Source of the DNA: Ancylobacter sp. Lp-2
Lineage (GTDB): Bacteria > Pseudomonadota > Alphaproteobacteria > Rhizobiales > Xanthobacteraceae
Reading direction: 5' to 3'
Assembly: GCF_020523795.1 (NCBI RefSeq)
Contig: NZ_JAJALI010000003.1
Location: 1 to 64,000 of the forward strand
DNA length: 64,000 bases
Of this stretch, positions 53,847 to 63,438 are shown in pieces; the first letter of the stretch is position 1, and each line of letters begins with the position of its first letter. The notes below the pieces were generated by a model, which was not told the origin of the DNA, did no database searches, and saw only the letters and a list, made by a program, of their open reading frames with translations. Position numbers and translations under genes: made by a program.

Positions 53847-54890
53847 TCACTCGCCGCCCTTCCAGTAGGGGTTGAACGCGTTGGAATAGACCTTGGTCAG
53901 GTCGAGCGCCTTGGCATCGACCTCGCCGCGCGCGTTGAGCCAACCGATCCACATGGCGAAGTCCTGCTTCTTGATCCAGCCGCCCTCGGTCTCGATGCCG
54001 AGGCTCTGCCAGTACTTCAGGGGGGCCAGCCCCTCGCCGCGTCCCTTGCTCGCCAGATATTTCGAATAGACCTCGATCACCTCGGCGCGCTTGTCCTCCT
54101 TCTCCTTCTGCTGGCTCCAGGCGATGGCGCGGGCGATGGCGGAGACGAGGTGCTTGGTGGTGTTGGGGTTCTTGGCGATGAAGTCGTTGCGCAGCACGCC
54201 GGTATTATCGTTGTAGCTGCCGAACAGATCGACGTTGCGGGCCAGCGCCTTGATGCCGCCGCGAGCGATCGCCGCGTCGCGGAAGGTGAAGCCGAGGCTG
54301 GCGGCGCTGATCTGGCCGTTGCGCAGCGTCTGCTCGACATTGGGGGTGGGCAGCGGCACGAAGGTAACCTGCTTGATCTCCTCCGGGGAGAGGCCGCCCT
54401 TGGCGAGATAGATGGCGCTCACCGCCTCCTGGTTGGCGCCCAGCGTGTTCACGCCGATCTTCTTGCCGATCAGGTCGCGGGCATTGTTGATCTTGCCGTC
54501 GTCGAGCGTGTAGAGGCCGGGCGAGGTCAGCTCGTTGGTGCCGCGCCAGCTCACCACCGAGGTCAGCGGCGCGCCGGCGGCGACGATGTTGAGCACCGCG
54601 CCGTTGAACGCCGAGGCGATGTCGACCTGGCCGGTGGCCGCCGCCTGCAGATTGGCCGGGCCGCCCTGCACGTCGCCGACCCGCTCCAGCGTGATCGGCG
54701 CGAGATAGCCGAGCGCGTCGGCCAGCTCCAGCGGGCTGATGTCGGCACCGGTGGACGACTGATAGCGGATCACCTTGGTTTCAAGCTCATCCGCCGCCCG
54801 GGCCGGCACGACGGGCATCCCGACGGAAGCCGCGAGCAGCGCGGCGGCGCTGGTCGCGAGGAAAAGGCGGCGGCTCGGCGTCAGGCGCAT
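53847..54890 (-). CDS. ABC substrate-binding protein, sulfonate/nitrate/taurine class (system 3)
   Basis: A 347-residue periplasmic protein. The signal SRRLFLATSAAALLAAS ends near residue 32 (ARAAD). The mature part shows VIRYQSSTGADISPLELADA, DVQGGPANLQAAATGQVDIA, then DLIGKKIGVNTLGANQEAVS, the first-lobe layout of SsuA/TauA/NMT1-like proteins. It is 11 bases downstream of its ATPase gene. It differs enough from the other SsuA-like proteins to suggest a different ligand. Confidence 0.87.
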   Translation of the reverse strand: MRLTPSRRLFLATSAAALLAASVGMPVVPARAADELETKVIRYQSSTGADISPLELADALGYLAPITLERVGDVQGGPANLQAAATGQVDIASAFNGAVLNIVAAGAPLTSVVSWRGTNELTSPGLYTLDDGKINNARDLIGKKIGVNTLGANQEAVSAIYLAKGGLSPEEIKQVTFVPLPTPNVEQTLRNGQISAASLGFTFRDAAIARGGIKALARNVDLFGSYNDNTGVLRNDFIAKNPNTTKHLVSAIARAIAWSQQKEKEDKRAEVIEVYSKYLASKGRGEGLAPLKYWQSLGIETEGGWIKKQDFAMWIGWLNARGEVDAKALDLTKVYSNAFNPYWKGGE

Positions 54891-54901
54891 CGTTTCTGCT
54901 T

Positions 54902-55798
54902 TCAGTTGGCGGTTGCGGTCTGCGAACGCTCACGCGGAGGCGTCGGATCGGACCAGAAGGTGGGCGCCACCGGCGCGCGGGCGCGGGCGATCTCGCCCCG
55001 CATGAGATCCCATATCTCGTGCCGGTAACGGGCGAAGTCGGGATGCGAGCGGATGTCGGCATCGAGATCGGCGCGCGGCAGGTCGACATCGACCATCGCC
55101 TTGATACGGCCCGGCCGCGAGGTCATCACCGCCACGCGCTGGCCGAGATAGACAGCCTCGTCGATGGAATGGGTGATGAAGACCACGGTGGTGCGGGTGC
55201 GCTGCCAGAGCGACAGCAATTCCTGTTGCAGCAGCTCGCGCGTCTGCGCGTCGAGCGCGCCGAAGGGCTCGTCCATCAGCAGGATGTCCGGCTCGTAGAC
55301 GAGGCTGCGCGCGATGGCCACGCGCTGCTTCATGCCGCCCGACAATTCGTGCGGGAAACGCTCCTCGAACCCCTTGAGCCCGACCAGCTCCAGCGCCGCC
55401 TGCGCCTTGTCGCGCCGCTCGCGGCGGGACAGGCCGCCGGCCGCCTCCAGCGAGAACTCGACATTGGCGAGCGCCGTGCGCCAGGGCAGCAAGGCGTATT
55501 GCTGGAAGACGATGCCGCGCGACAGGCTCGGGCCGGAAACCTCCTGCCCGTCGATGCGCAGCGACCCGGCGGTCGGCGTGGCAAGACCAGCGAGGATCTC
55601 CAGCAGCGTCGTCTTTCCGCAGCCGCTAGGACCGACGATGGTGAGGAACTCGCCGGCCGGCACATCGATCGCCACGCCGCTCATGGCGACGAACTCCCCT
55701 CCTGGGACATCGCGCAGGGGGAAGGCGTGGCGGTCGATGCGCAGCGCGATCTTGGGCGGCACGCTGCCGGGAGTGGGAGAGGCGAAAATCGTTGACAT
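54902..55798 (-). CDS. SsuB/TauB-like ABC ATP-binding protein (system 3)
   Basis: A 298-residue ATPase with Walker A GPSGCGKTT near residue 58, Q-loop FQQYALLPWRTALANVEF, signature LSGGMKQRVAIARSL, Walker B ILLMDEPFGALD and H-loop ITHSIDEA. YLGQRVAVMTSRPGRIK after the H-loop is typical of TauB/NrtD/SsuB. ATG 55798 is used, since an in-frame ATG at 55810 has no better support. It is the first gene of a seven-gene minus-strand operon running to 48179. Confidence 0.92.
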   Translation of the reverse strand: MSTIFASPTPGSVPPKIALRIDRHAFPLRDVPGGEFVAMSGVAIDVPAGEFLTIVGPSGCGKTTLLEILAGLATPTAGSLRIDGQEVSGPSLSRGIVFQQYALLPWRTALANVEFSLEAAGGLSRRERRDKAQAALELVGLKGFEERFPHELSGGMKQRVAIARSLVYEPDILLMDEPFGALDAQTRELLQQELLSLWQRTRTTVVFITHSIDEAVYLGQRVAVMTSRPGRIKAMVDVDLPRADLDADIRSHPDFARYRHEIWDLMRGEIARARAPVAPTFWSDPTPPRERSQTATAN

Positions 55799-55805
55799 AG
55801 AACAA

Positions 55806-55834
55806 TACATTAAATCTATAGATTATAGTGTCAA
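55806..55834 (-). promoter_or_regulatory. Promoter for the system 3 operon with AATCTATAGATT in its spacer
   Basis: TTGACA (minus strand, 55834-55829), 16 bases, then TAATGT (55812-55807) is a plausible promoter 9-36 bases ahead of the ATPase start. The perfect 12-base palindrome AATCTATAGATT (55813-55824) fills the spacer, an ideal place for an operator. It is one of five TCTAT/ATAGA-type dyads before sulfur operons. Confidence 0.5.
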
Positions 55835-55873
55835 TGCATATTCCCTACATTCCCGGAATCAGACGGTGACCCT

Positions 55874-57271
55874 ATGGCGCGCCACGGCCGAATGAAGTTG
55901 AACGCCTTCCTGCATCCGACCGGCCATCACATCGCCGCCTGGCGGCATCCGCGGGCGGTGGCGGATGCCGGCGTGAACTTCGATCACTATGTCGAACTGG
56001 CACGGACCGCCGAGCGGGCGAAGTTCGACGCGATCTTCCTTGCCGATTCAGCGGCGGTGCGGGACCAGAACATCGAATCCGCCAGCCGGGTGGCCCGTTA
56101 CGTCGTGCATTTCGAGCCGATCACGCTGTTGTCGGCCATCGCGGCGGCGACGCGACACATCGGCCTCATCGCCACCGCGACCACCACCTATAACGAGCCC
56201 TTCCACATCGCCCGGAAGTTCGCCTCGCTCGACCACATCAGCAAGGGCCGCGCGGGCTGGAACCTCGTCACGTCGTCCGGCGAGGTCGAGGCGTTCAATT
56301 TCGGCCGCGAGGCTCATCCCGCCCATGCCGACCGCTACGACCGCGCGCGCGAGTTCGCGCAGGTGGTGACCGGCCTGTGGGACAGCTGGGAGGACGACGC
56401 CTTCGTCCGCGACAAGGAAAGCGGCCTGTATTTCGAGCCGTCGAAGCAACACGTGCTCAACCACAAGGGCCCGCATTTCGCGGTGCGCGGCCCGCTGAAC
56501 GTCGCGCGGGCGCCGCAGGGGCGCCCGGTGCTGGTGCAGGCCGGCTCCTCCGAAGCCGGCAAGGAACTGGCGGCTGAAACCGCCGAGGTCATCTTCACCG
56601 CCGCGCAGACGCTCGCGGAGGCGCAGGCCTTCTATGCCGACGTGAAGGGACGCCTCCCCCGCTACGGCCGCCATGCCGACCATCTCAAGATCCTCCCCGG
56701 CGTCTCGCCGATCGTCGGGCGCACCACCGAGGAGGCGGAGGAGAAGTTCGCGCAATTGCAGGAGCTCATCCACCCCGCCGTCGGCCTGTCGCTGCTGTCG
56801 CAGATGCTCGGCGGCGCCGATCTCACCGGATACCCGCTCGACGGCCCGCTGCCCGACCTGCCCGAGACCAACGCGGCGAAAAGCCGGCAGAAGCTGCTGG
56901 TCGACCTCGCCCGCCGCGAAGGCTTCAGCATCCGCCAGCTCTACCAGTGGATCGCCGGCGCGCGCGGCCACTGGGCGATCCGCGGCACCGCGAAGGACAT
57001 CGCCGATCAGCTGGAAGCCTGGTTCGAGGGTCACGCCGCCGACGGCTTCAACGTCATGCCGCCCTATCTGCCCGGCGGGCTCGACGATTTCGTCGATCTC
57101 GTCGTGCCCGAACTGCGGCGGCGCGGGCTCTTCCGTGAGGAGTATGAGGGGCGCACGCTGCGGGAGAATCTCGGCCTGCCCTACCCGCATCACCCGGCCG
57201 CAGCCCGCGCCGTCCGCGAGAATACCGACCGCCGAAACGTCCCGAACCCAACGAGCACCCCCGTCGCATGA
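55874..57271 (+). CDS. NtaA/SnaA/DmoA-family FMNH2-dependent monooxygenase
   Basis: A 465-residue luciferase-like oxygenase. LNAFLHPTGHHIAAWRHPRA starts the domain, then FDAIFLADSAAVRDQN, SLDHISKGRAGWNLVTSSGE, GRPVLVQAGSSEAGKE and ADGFNVMPPYLPGGLDDFVD. It is transcribed away from the system 3 operon and overlaps the SsuD-like gene by 4 bases (ATGA), so the two oxygenases are made together. The substrate is unknown; the neighbours suggest an organosulfur compound. Confidence 0.9.
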   Translation: MARHGRMKLNAFLHPTGHHIAAWRHPRAVADAGVNFDHYVELARTAERAKFDAIFLADSAAVRDQNIESASRVARYVVHFEPITLLSAIAAATRHIGLIATATTTYNEPFHIARKFASLDHISKGRAGWNLVTSSGEVEAFNFGREAHPAHADRYDRAREFAQVVTGLWDSWEDDAFVRDKESGLYFEPSKQHVLNHKGPHFAVRGPLNVARAPQGRPVLVQAGSSEAGKELAAETAEVIFTAAQTLAEAQAFYADVKGRLPRYGRHADHLKILPGVSPIVGRTTEEAEEKFAQLQELIHPAVGLSLLSQMLGGADLTGYPLDGPLPDLPETNAAKSRQKLLVDLARREGFSIRQLYQWIAGARGHWAIRGTAKDIADQLEAWFEGHAADGFNVMPPYLPGGLDDFVDLVVPELRRRGLFREEYEGRTLRENLGLPYPHHPAAARAVRENTDRRNVPNPTSTPVA

Positions 57272-58338
57272 GCCAGCCAACCGAATTCCTCTGGTACATC
57301 CCCAATCAGGACAAGCCCGGCCATCGCGGCGATTCGACCGGCGCGGGCCATAACAGCCTGGAGACGCTGACCGGCCACGCCCGCGCGCTGGAAGAGCATG
57401 GCTGGACCGGCGCGCTGATCGGCACCGGCTGGGGGCGGCCGGACACCTTCACGCTCGCCACCGCGCTGGCCGCCCGCACGACGACCTTCGAGCCGCTGAT
57501 CGCCATCCGGCCCGGCTATTGGCGGCCGGCGCATTTCGCCAGCGCCGCCGCAACGCTGGACCAGCTCACCGGCGGCCGCGTGCGGGTGAACATCGTGTCG
57601 GGCAAGGACAACCTCGCCGCCTATGGCGACAGCGAGGGCGACCAGGACCATCGCTACGCCCGCACCCGCGAGTTCATGCGCCTCGTCCGCCGCTTGTGGA
57701 CCGAGGAGAACGTCACCTTCGCCGGCGGGCATTTCCGCGTCACGGAATCGACCATCGTGCCGCGCATCGAGCCGCGTGGCGCGCGCCGCCATCCCCGGCT
57801 CTATTTCGGCGGCGCCTCGGCGGCGGCCGAGCGGGTGGCCGCAGCCGAGGCCGATGTCCAGCTGTTCTGGGGCGAGCCGCGCGAGCAGCTCGCCGAGCGC
57901 ATCGCCCGGCTGAAGGCGCTGAGCCAAGACCTCGACCGCGACCTGCCGCCGCTGGAATTCGGCCTGCGCATCACCACGCTGGTGCGCGACACCACCGCCG
58001 AGGCCTGGGCCGATGCCGAGGCCAAGGTCGCCGAGATGGCCCGGACCCAGGGCGTCGGCTGGCACGACCACCGGCGGGCGGTGGCGGTCGGCCAGCAGCG
58101 CCTGCTCGATCTCGCCGAGCGCGGCGACGTGCTCGACGACAATCTCTACACCGCGCCGGGCCGGTTCGGCGGCGGCGGCGCCGGCACCACCTGGCTGGTC
58201 GGCTCGGCGGCCGATGTCGCCGGCTCGCTGGCGAAATACCGCGATCTCGGCATCACCCAGTTCGTGCTGTCGGACACGCCTTATCTTTCGGAGATCCGGC
58301 GGCAGGGCGAGCAGTTGCTCCCCTTGCTGCGCGGATAA
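57268..58338 (+). CDS. ssuD: FMNH2-dependent alkanesulfonate monooxygenase, SsuD-like
   Basis: A 356-residue luciferase-like enzyme. LWYIPNQDKPGHRGDSTGAG, RPGYWRPAHFASAAATLDQL, RVRVNIVSGKDNLAAYGDSE, RYARTREFMRLVRRLW and the C-terminal FVLSDTPYLSEIRRQGEQLL all follow SsuD, whose usual length is about 380. It converts an alkanesulfonate to an aldehyde and sulfite with reduced FMN and oxygen. It is the only clear SsuD-like protein in the window; the ssuE-containing unit at 35551 has none. A hairpin follows at 58361-58400. Confidence 0.88.
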   Translation: MSQPTEFLWYIPNQDKPGHRGDSTGAGHNSLETLTGHARALEEHGWTGALIGTGWGRPDTFTLATALAARTTTFEPLIAIRPGYWRPAHFASAAATLDQLTGGRVRVNIVSGKDNLAAYGDSEGDQDHRYARTREFMRLVRRLWTEENVTFAGGHFRVTESTIVPRIEPRGARRHPRLYFGGASAAAERVAAAEADVQLFWGEPREQLAERIARLKALSQDLDRDLPPLEFGLRITTLVRDTTAEAWADAEAKVAEMARTQGVGWHDHRRAVAVGQQRLLDLAERGDVLDDNLYTAPGRFGGGGAGTTWLVGSAADVAGSLAKYRDLGITQFVLSDTPYLSEIRRQGEQLLPLLRG

Positions 58339-58360
58339 GCGCCGGCACCCCCGCCGGTGG

Positions 58361-58400
58361 CCCCTCGCCGCGAGAGGATCCTTCTTCTCGCGGCGAGGGG
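58361..58400. terminator. Perfect 15-bp hairpin after the SsuD-like gene
   Basis: CCCCTCGCCGCGAGA (58361-58375) pairs perfectly with 58386-58400 around a 10-base loop, 22 bases after the ssuD-like stop. It lacks a T-run. It may be a terminator, or one of the CTC-rich palindromic repeats that also occur at 59939-60375. Confidence 0.5.
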
Positions 58401-58442
58401 TGCGGGGCTCGCGCAGATGGTTCATCCAAATCGGGCGCGATA

Positions 58443-58474
58443 ATAGAATATAATTTCTATAAACTAAATTGACT
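58443..58474 (+). promoter_or_regulatory. AT-rich promoter region with ATAGAA-N6-TTCTAT dyad
   Basis: ATAGAA (58443-58448) and TTCTAT (58455-58460) form a perfect inverted repeat, followed by TTGACT (58469-58474) as a possible -35 for the monooxygenase gene at 58518. It belongs to the same group of dyads as those at 25924, 35480, 41922 and 55813. Confidence 0.4.
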
Positions 58475-58517
58475 TACAGATGCGGCCGGCAATGATGGAG
58501 GCTCGGAGGACCACGGA

Positions 58518-59855
58518 ATGACCCGACGCCGTCAGCTGCATCTCAACATCAACATCCTGCATGCCGGCTTCTACGCCTCGGCATGGCGGTCGCCGGAGGC
58601 GGACCCGCACGCCACCTTCGACATCGGCCATTACGTGCGCAGCGCTGAGATTGCCGAGCGCGGCACGTTCGACGCCGTGTTCCTCGCCGACCGCCCGGCG
58701 CTGGAGGACCGGCCGGATCTGCGGCCGTTCCTGTCGCTGGAGCCAACCGTGGTGCTCACCGCCATCGCCGCGGCCACCGAGCATATCGGCCTCATCGCCA
58801 CCGCCTCGACCAGCTACAACGAGCCCTACAACATCGCCCGGCGCTTCGCGACGCTGGACCTCGTCAGCGGCGGGCGCGCCGGCTGGAACGTCGTCACCAC
58901 CGCCGATCCGAACGCCTCGGCCAATTTCGGCCAGTCGCTGCCCGAGCACGGCGCGCGCTATGCCCGCGCCAAGGAGTTCACCGAGGTGGTGAGCGAATTG
59001 TGGGACAGCTGGGAGGACGACGCCTTCGTCGGCGACAAGGCCAATGCCCGCTTCATCGATCCCGCCAAGGTGCACCGCATCCACCACAAGGGCGCGTTCT
59101 TCGAGGTCGCCGGCCCGCTCAACCTGCCGCGCTCGCCGCAGGGGCGGCCGATCCTGGTGCAGGCCGGCGGCTCCGGCGACGGGCGCGACCTCGCCGCCCG
59201 GCACGCCGACGTGGTGTTCAGCGTCGGCGAGGATGTCGAGCGCGCCCGCGCCTATGCCGACGACCTGCGCGCCCGCGCCGTCGCCTATGGCCGCGACCCG
59301 CGCTCCATCGTGGTGCTGCCCGGCCTCGCCACCGTCATCGGCTCCACCGAGGCGGAGGCGAAGCGCCGGCAGGAGGAACTCGGCGCGCTCATCCCGCTGG
59401 AATACGCCATCGCCCGGCTCGGCGTGACCTTCGGCCAGGACCTCAGCCATCTCGAACTCGACGCCCCGGTGCCGGATCTGCCGATCCCGGTCAATGGCAG
59501 CACCACCTTCGCCCAGGCGACGCTCAATTTCGCCCGCCAGGGCAACCTCACCTTCCGCCAGCTCCTCTACAAGCTCGGCGGCGGCATCGGCCACCGCGTG
59601 CTGGTCGGCACGCCGGAGGCCATCGCTGATGACATCGAGGCGTGGTTCACCGCCGGCGCCGCCGACGGCTTCAATCTGATGCCGGACGTGCTGCCGACCG
59701 GGCTGGAGGTCTTCGTCGACCATGTGGTGCCGATCCTGCGCAAGCGCGGCCTGTTCCGCAGCCACTACGCGGAAAAGACCCTGCGCGAGCGCTTCGGCCT
59801 TCCCCGCCCGGCGAACCGCTACGCCGCCCCGGCCGACCAGCGGGCGAGCGCGTGA
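58518..59855 (+). CDS. NtaA/SnaA/DmoA-family FMNH2-dependent monooxygenase
   Basis: A 445-residue luciferase-like oxygenase, the close paralogue of the enzyme at 39291: same length, and shared blocks such as AERGTFDAVFLAD, LDLVSGGRAGWNVVTTAD, RPILVQAGGSGDGRDLAA and ADGFNLMPDVLPTGLEVFVD. It uses reduced FMN and oxygen for C-S or C-N cleavage. It has its own AT-rich upstream region. A repeat-rich gap of 563 bases separates it from the following Dpp-type transporter, which may or may not share its transcript. Confidence 0.9.
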   Translation: MTRRRQLHLNINILHAGFYASAWRSPEADPHATFDIGHYVRSAEIAERGTFDAVFLADRPALEDRPDLRPFLSLEPTVVLTAIAAATEHIGLIATASTSYNEPYNIARRFATLDLVSGGRAGWNVVTTADPNASANFGQSLPEHGARYARAKEFTEVVSELWDSWEDDAFVGDKANARFIDPAKVHRIHHKGAFFEVAGPLNLPRSPQGRPILVQAGGSGDGRDLAARHADVVFSVGEDVERARAYADDLRARAVAYGRDPRSIVVLPGLATVIGSTEAEAKRRQEELGALIPLEYAIARLGVTFGQDLSHLELDAPVPDLPIPVNGSTTFAQATLNFARQGNLTFRQLLYKLGGGIGHRVLVGTPEAIADDIEAWFTAGAADGFNLMPDVLPTGLEVFVDHVVPILRKRGLFRSHYAEKTLRERFGLPRPANRYAAPADQRASA

Positions 59856-60418
59856 GCCGCGGAGGCCCCATGGAACGCCGCGATCCGGAAGGCGCTCCCC
59901 ATGGCCTCCTCACCCTGAGAGCAGGCCGCTTTCCTACCCTCTCTCCGTCGGGGAGAGGTGGCCCGCACAGCGGGTCGGCGAGGGGCTCTCGCGATTGGGA
60001 AGTGCGGCCCCCTCCCCCCTTTCTTCTCGTTGGGGAGAGGGTGTCTCCCGCTCCTTCGGCCGCAGGACCCGGCGCCTGGTGAAAGCCACGCCTTAGAACG
60101 CCCTCATCCCGAGGTGCGAGCGCAGCAAACCTCGAAGGAGGCTCGGCACAGCGCACTCGGACGACCATCCCTCGGAACCCGGGCGCCTCAGCACCCGCCC
60201 CGTTCCTCACTTCTCCCCGTCCGAACCCGGCTGTTGCGGGGTTCGGTTCCGGCAAGACCGAAACCGGCAACAGCCGGGTTCGGCGGAGAGGCCCCCCGCG
60301 CAGCGGGCCGGTGAGAGGCGGCGATTTCGGGAAGCGCGGAGCCCCTCACCTACCCCTCTCCCCGCCGGGGGGAGGCAGCACCGACCAGCCTTCCGGGGCG
60401 CCCAAAACAGGACACCGC
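59856..60418. repeat. Gene-free stretch of short palindromic intergenic repeats
   Basis: About 560 bases without a gene. Three CTCTCC...GGGGAGAG-type palindromes occur (around 59939-59957, 60020-60038 and 60353-60375), each in the pyrimidine/purine-rich context common in dispersed repeats of Hyphomicrobiales. A CCTCATCCCGAGGTGCGAGC-type repeat starts at about 60101, and a long perfect hairpin lies at 60221-60283. Together they look like accumulated REP-like elements. Confidence 0.55.
60221..60283. repeat. Long hairpin with perfect 17-bp arms
   Basis: CCGAACCCGGCTGTTGC (60221-60237) pairs perfectly with 60267-60283. The 29-base loop itself contains an imperfect GGTTCCGG/CCGAAACC stem. It lies about 135 bases before the DppB-like gene, so it could affect its message, or be a REP-like element. 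Confidence 0.6.
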
Positions 60419-61404
<986 letters not shown>

Positions 61405-61408
<4 letters not shown>

Positions 61409-62436
61409 GCCGCCCGCACCTCACGCTGGTCAGCGATGGGCTGACTCTGCCGCCCGAGGCCGACGCTCCCGCCTCCCCGGCACCGGCCCCCGCCGCACCG
61501 GCGAAGCCCGCCCCGGCGCCGCTCTCGGCGTGGAGCAATGTGCACGCCGCCGACACGATCCGGGCGACCAGCGCGCAGGCGCAGCTCGCTCCACCGGATT
61601 CGCGCCGCGCGCTCAAGGCGTTCCTGAAGAATCCCACCGCGGTCACCGGGCTGGTCTTCCTCGCCCTGGTGGTCGCCGCCGCGCTGGCCGCTCCGGTGCT
61701 CTATCCCGACGACCCGCTCGCCATGGTGGCGCGGCCGCTGATCTGGCCGGGACAGGACCCGGACTTCCCGCTCGGCACGGATTCGCTCGGCCGCGACGTC
61801 GCCGCCGGCCTGTTCCACGGCGCTCGGGTCTCGCTGATGGTCGGGCTGGCCGCCACCGCCATCGGGCTGGCCGCCGGCACGCTGGTCGGCGCGCTGGCCG
61901 GCTATTTCGGCGGCCGGCTCGACGCGGCGCTGGTGCGGCTGATCGAGATCTTCCAGTCGATCCCGAGCTTCATCCTGCTCATCGTGCTGGTCGCCATCGC
62001 CCAGCCCACCATCGCGACCATCACGGTGGCCATCGGCCTCGTCACCTGGCCGACCATCGCCCGGCTCGCGCGGGCGGAGTTCCGTGCCATCCGCGCCAAG
62101 GAGTTCGTCGCCGCCGCCAAGAGCCTCGGCTATGGCCACACCCGCATCATCCTGCGCGAGATCCTGCCCAACGCGCTGCCGCCGCTCATCGTCACCGCCT
62201 CGGTGATGGTGGCGAGCGCCATCCTCAACGAGAGCGCGCTCTCCTTCATGGGCATGGGCGATCCCAACGTGGTCAGCTGGGGCTCGATGATCGGCGCCGG
62301 GCGCGAGCTGCTGCGCACCGCCTGGTTCCTCACCGCCTTGCCCGGCCTCGTCATCGTGTTCACCGTGCTGGCGCTGAACCTGATCGGCGACGGGCTGAAC
62401 GACGCGCTCAATCCGCGCATTTCGGCGGAGCGCTGA
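61405..62436 (+). CDS. dppC: DppC-like ABC permease (system B)
   Basis: A 343-residue permease. The hydrophilic N-terminus of about 75 residues contains an Ala/Pro-rich stretch (PASPAPAPAAPAKPAPAP), longer than usual. PDFPLGTDSLGRDVAAGLFH is the DppC hallmark, and the coupling loop is AAKSLGYGHTRIILREILPN. The start overlaps dppB and the next gene begins 3 bases after its stop. Confidence 0.92.
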
Positions 62437-62439
62437 CCC

Positions 62440-63438
62440 ATGGCCGCCGTGCTCGACGTCCGCCACCTCTCCATCGCCTTTCCGCGCGCCACGCCGGTGC
62501 CCGACCTCTCCTTCACCATCGAGGAGGGTGAGACGCTGGCGCTGGTCGGCGAATCCGGCTCCGGCAAGTCGCTCACCGCCCTCGCTTTGATGCGCCTGCT
62601 GCCGCGCAATGCCCGGCTCGGCGAGGCGAGCCGCATCCTGTTTTCCGGCCGCAACATCGCCCAGCTGCCCGAGCCGGAGATGCGCCGCCTGCGCGGGCGC
62701 GACATGGCGATGATCTTCCAGGAGCCGATGACCTCGCTCAATCCGGTGATGACGGTCGGCCGGCAGGTCGCCGAGGTGCTGGAGCTGCATGAGGGCCTCT
62801 CCCGCCGCGCGGCGCGCAAGCGGGCGACCGAGCTCCTCGATCTCGTGCGCATCCCCGAGGCGCATCGCCGGCTCGACGCCTATCCGCACCAGTTCTCCGG
62901 CGGCCAGCGCCAGCGGGTGATGATCGCGGTGGCCATCGCCGCGCATCCACGCCTCTTGATCGCCGACGAGCCGACCACCGCGCTCGACGTCACCATCCAG
63001 GCGCAGATCCTCGAACTGCTCGACCAGCTGCGCCGCGATTTGTCCATGGCGCTGCTGCTGATCACCCACGACCTCGGCGTCGTCGCGCAATGGGCGGACC
63101 GGGTGATCGCCCTCTATGCCGGCCACAAGGTGGAGGAGGCGCGCCCGCAGCTGCTGTTCGGCACCCCCGCGCATCCCTACACGCAGGGCCTGCTCGCCGC
63201 CTCGCCACGCCTGCGCGCCGACTACCACTACAGCGACGGCCCGCTGATCGAGATTCCCGGCAGCATCGTCTCGGCTGTCGGCGAAAAGGGGTGCCCGTTC
63301 GCGCCGCGCTGCCCGGTCGCGCGGGCCACGTGCCGCACCGCAATGCCCCCGCTCCTGCCGCAGGGCGACGGCCATTTCGTCGCCTGCCCCGTCACCACGC
63401 TGCGGGAGGCACCGCATGGCCATTCTGTCGGTCTCTGA
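62440..63438 (+). CDS. dppD: DppD-like ABC ATP-binding protein (system B)
   Basis: A 332-residue ATPase with Walker [10 protein letters not shown] near residue 38 (Leu replaces the last Thr/Ser), Q-loop [15 protein letters not shown], signature [15 protein letters not shown], Walker [13 protein letters not shown] and H-loop ITHDLGVV. The C-terminal motif [14 protein letters not shown] is the oligopeptide-transporter cysteine cluster. It overlaps the next ATPase gene by 23 bases. Confidence 0.93.
   Translation: MAAVLDVRHLSIAFPRATPVPDLSFTIEEGETLALVGESGSGKSLTALALMRLLPRNARLGEASRILFSGRNIAQLPEPEMRRLRGRDMAMIFQEPMTSLNPVMTVGRQVAEVLELHEGLSRRAARKRATELLDLVRIPEAHRRLDAYPHQFSGGQRQRVMIAVAIAAHPRLLIADEPTTALDVTIQAQILELLDQLRRDLSMALLLITHDLGVVAQWADRVIALYAGHKVEEARPQLLFGTPAHPYTQGLLAASPRLRADYHYSDGPLIEIPGSIVSAVGEKGCPFAPRCPVARATCRTAMPPLLPQGDGHFVACPVTTLREAPHGHSVGL

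Noticed and set aside
59939..60375. Repeated CTCTCC/GGGGAGAG units as a CRISPR array
   Set aside because: The units are irregularly spaced, palindromic and of unequal sequence, with no constant spacer length and no cas genes nearby.
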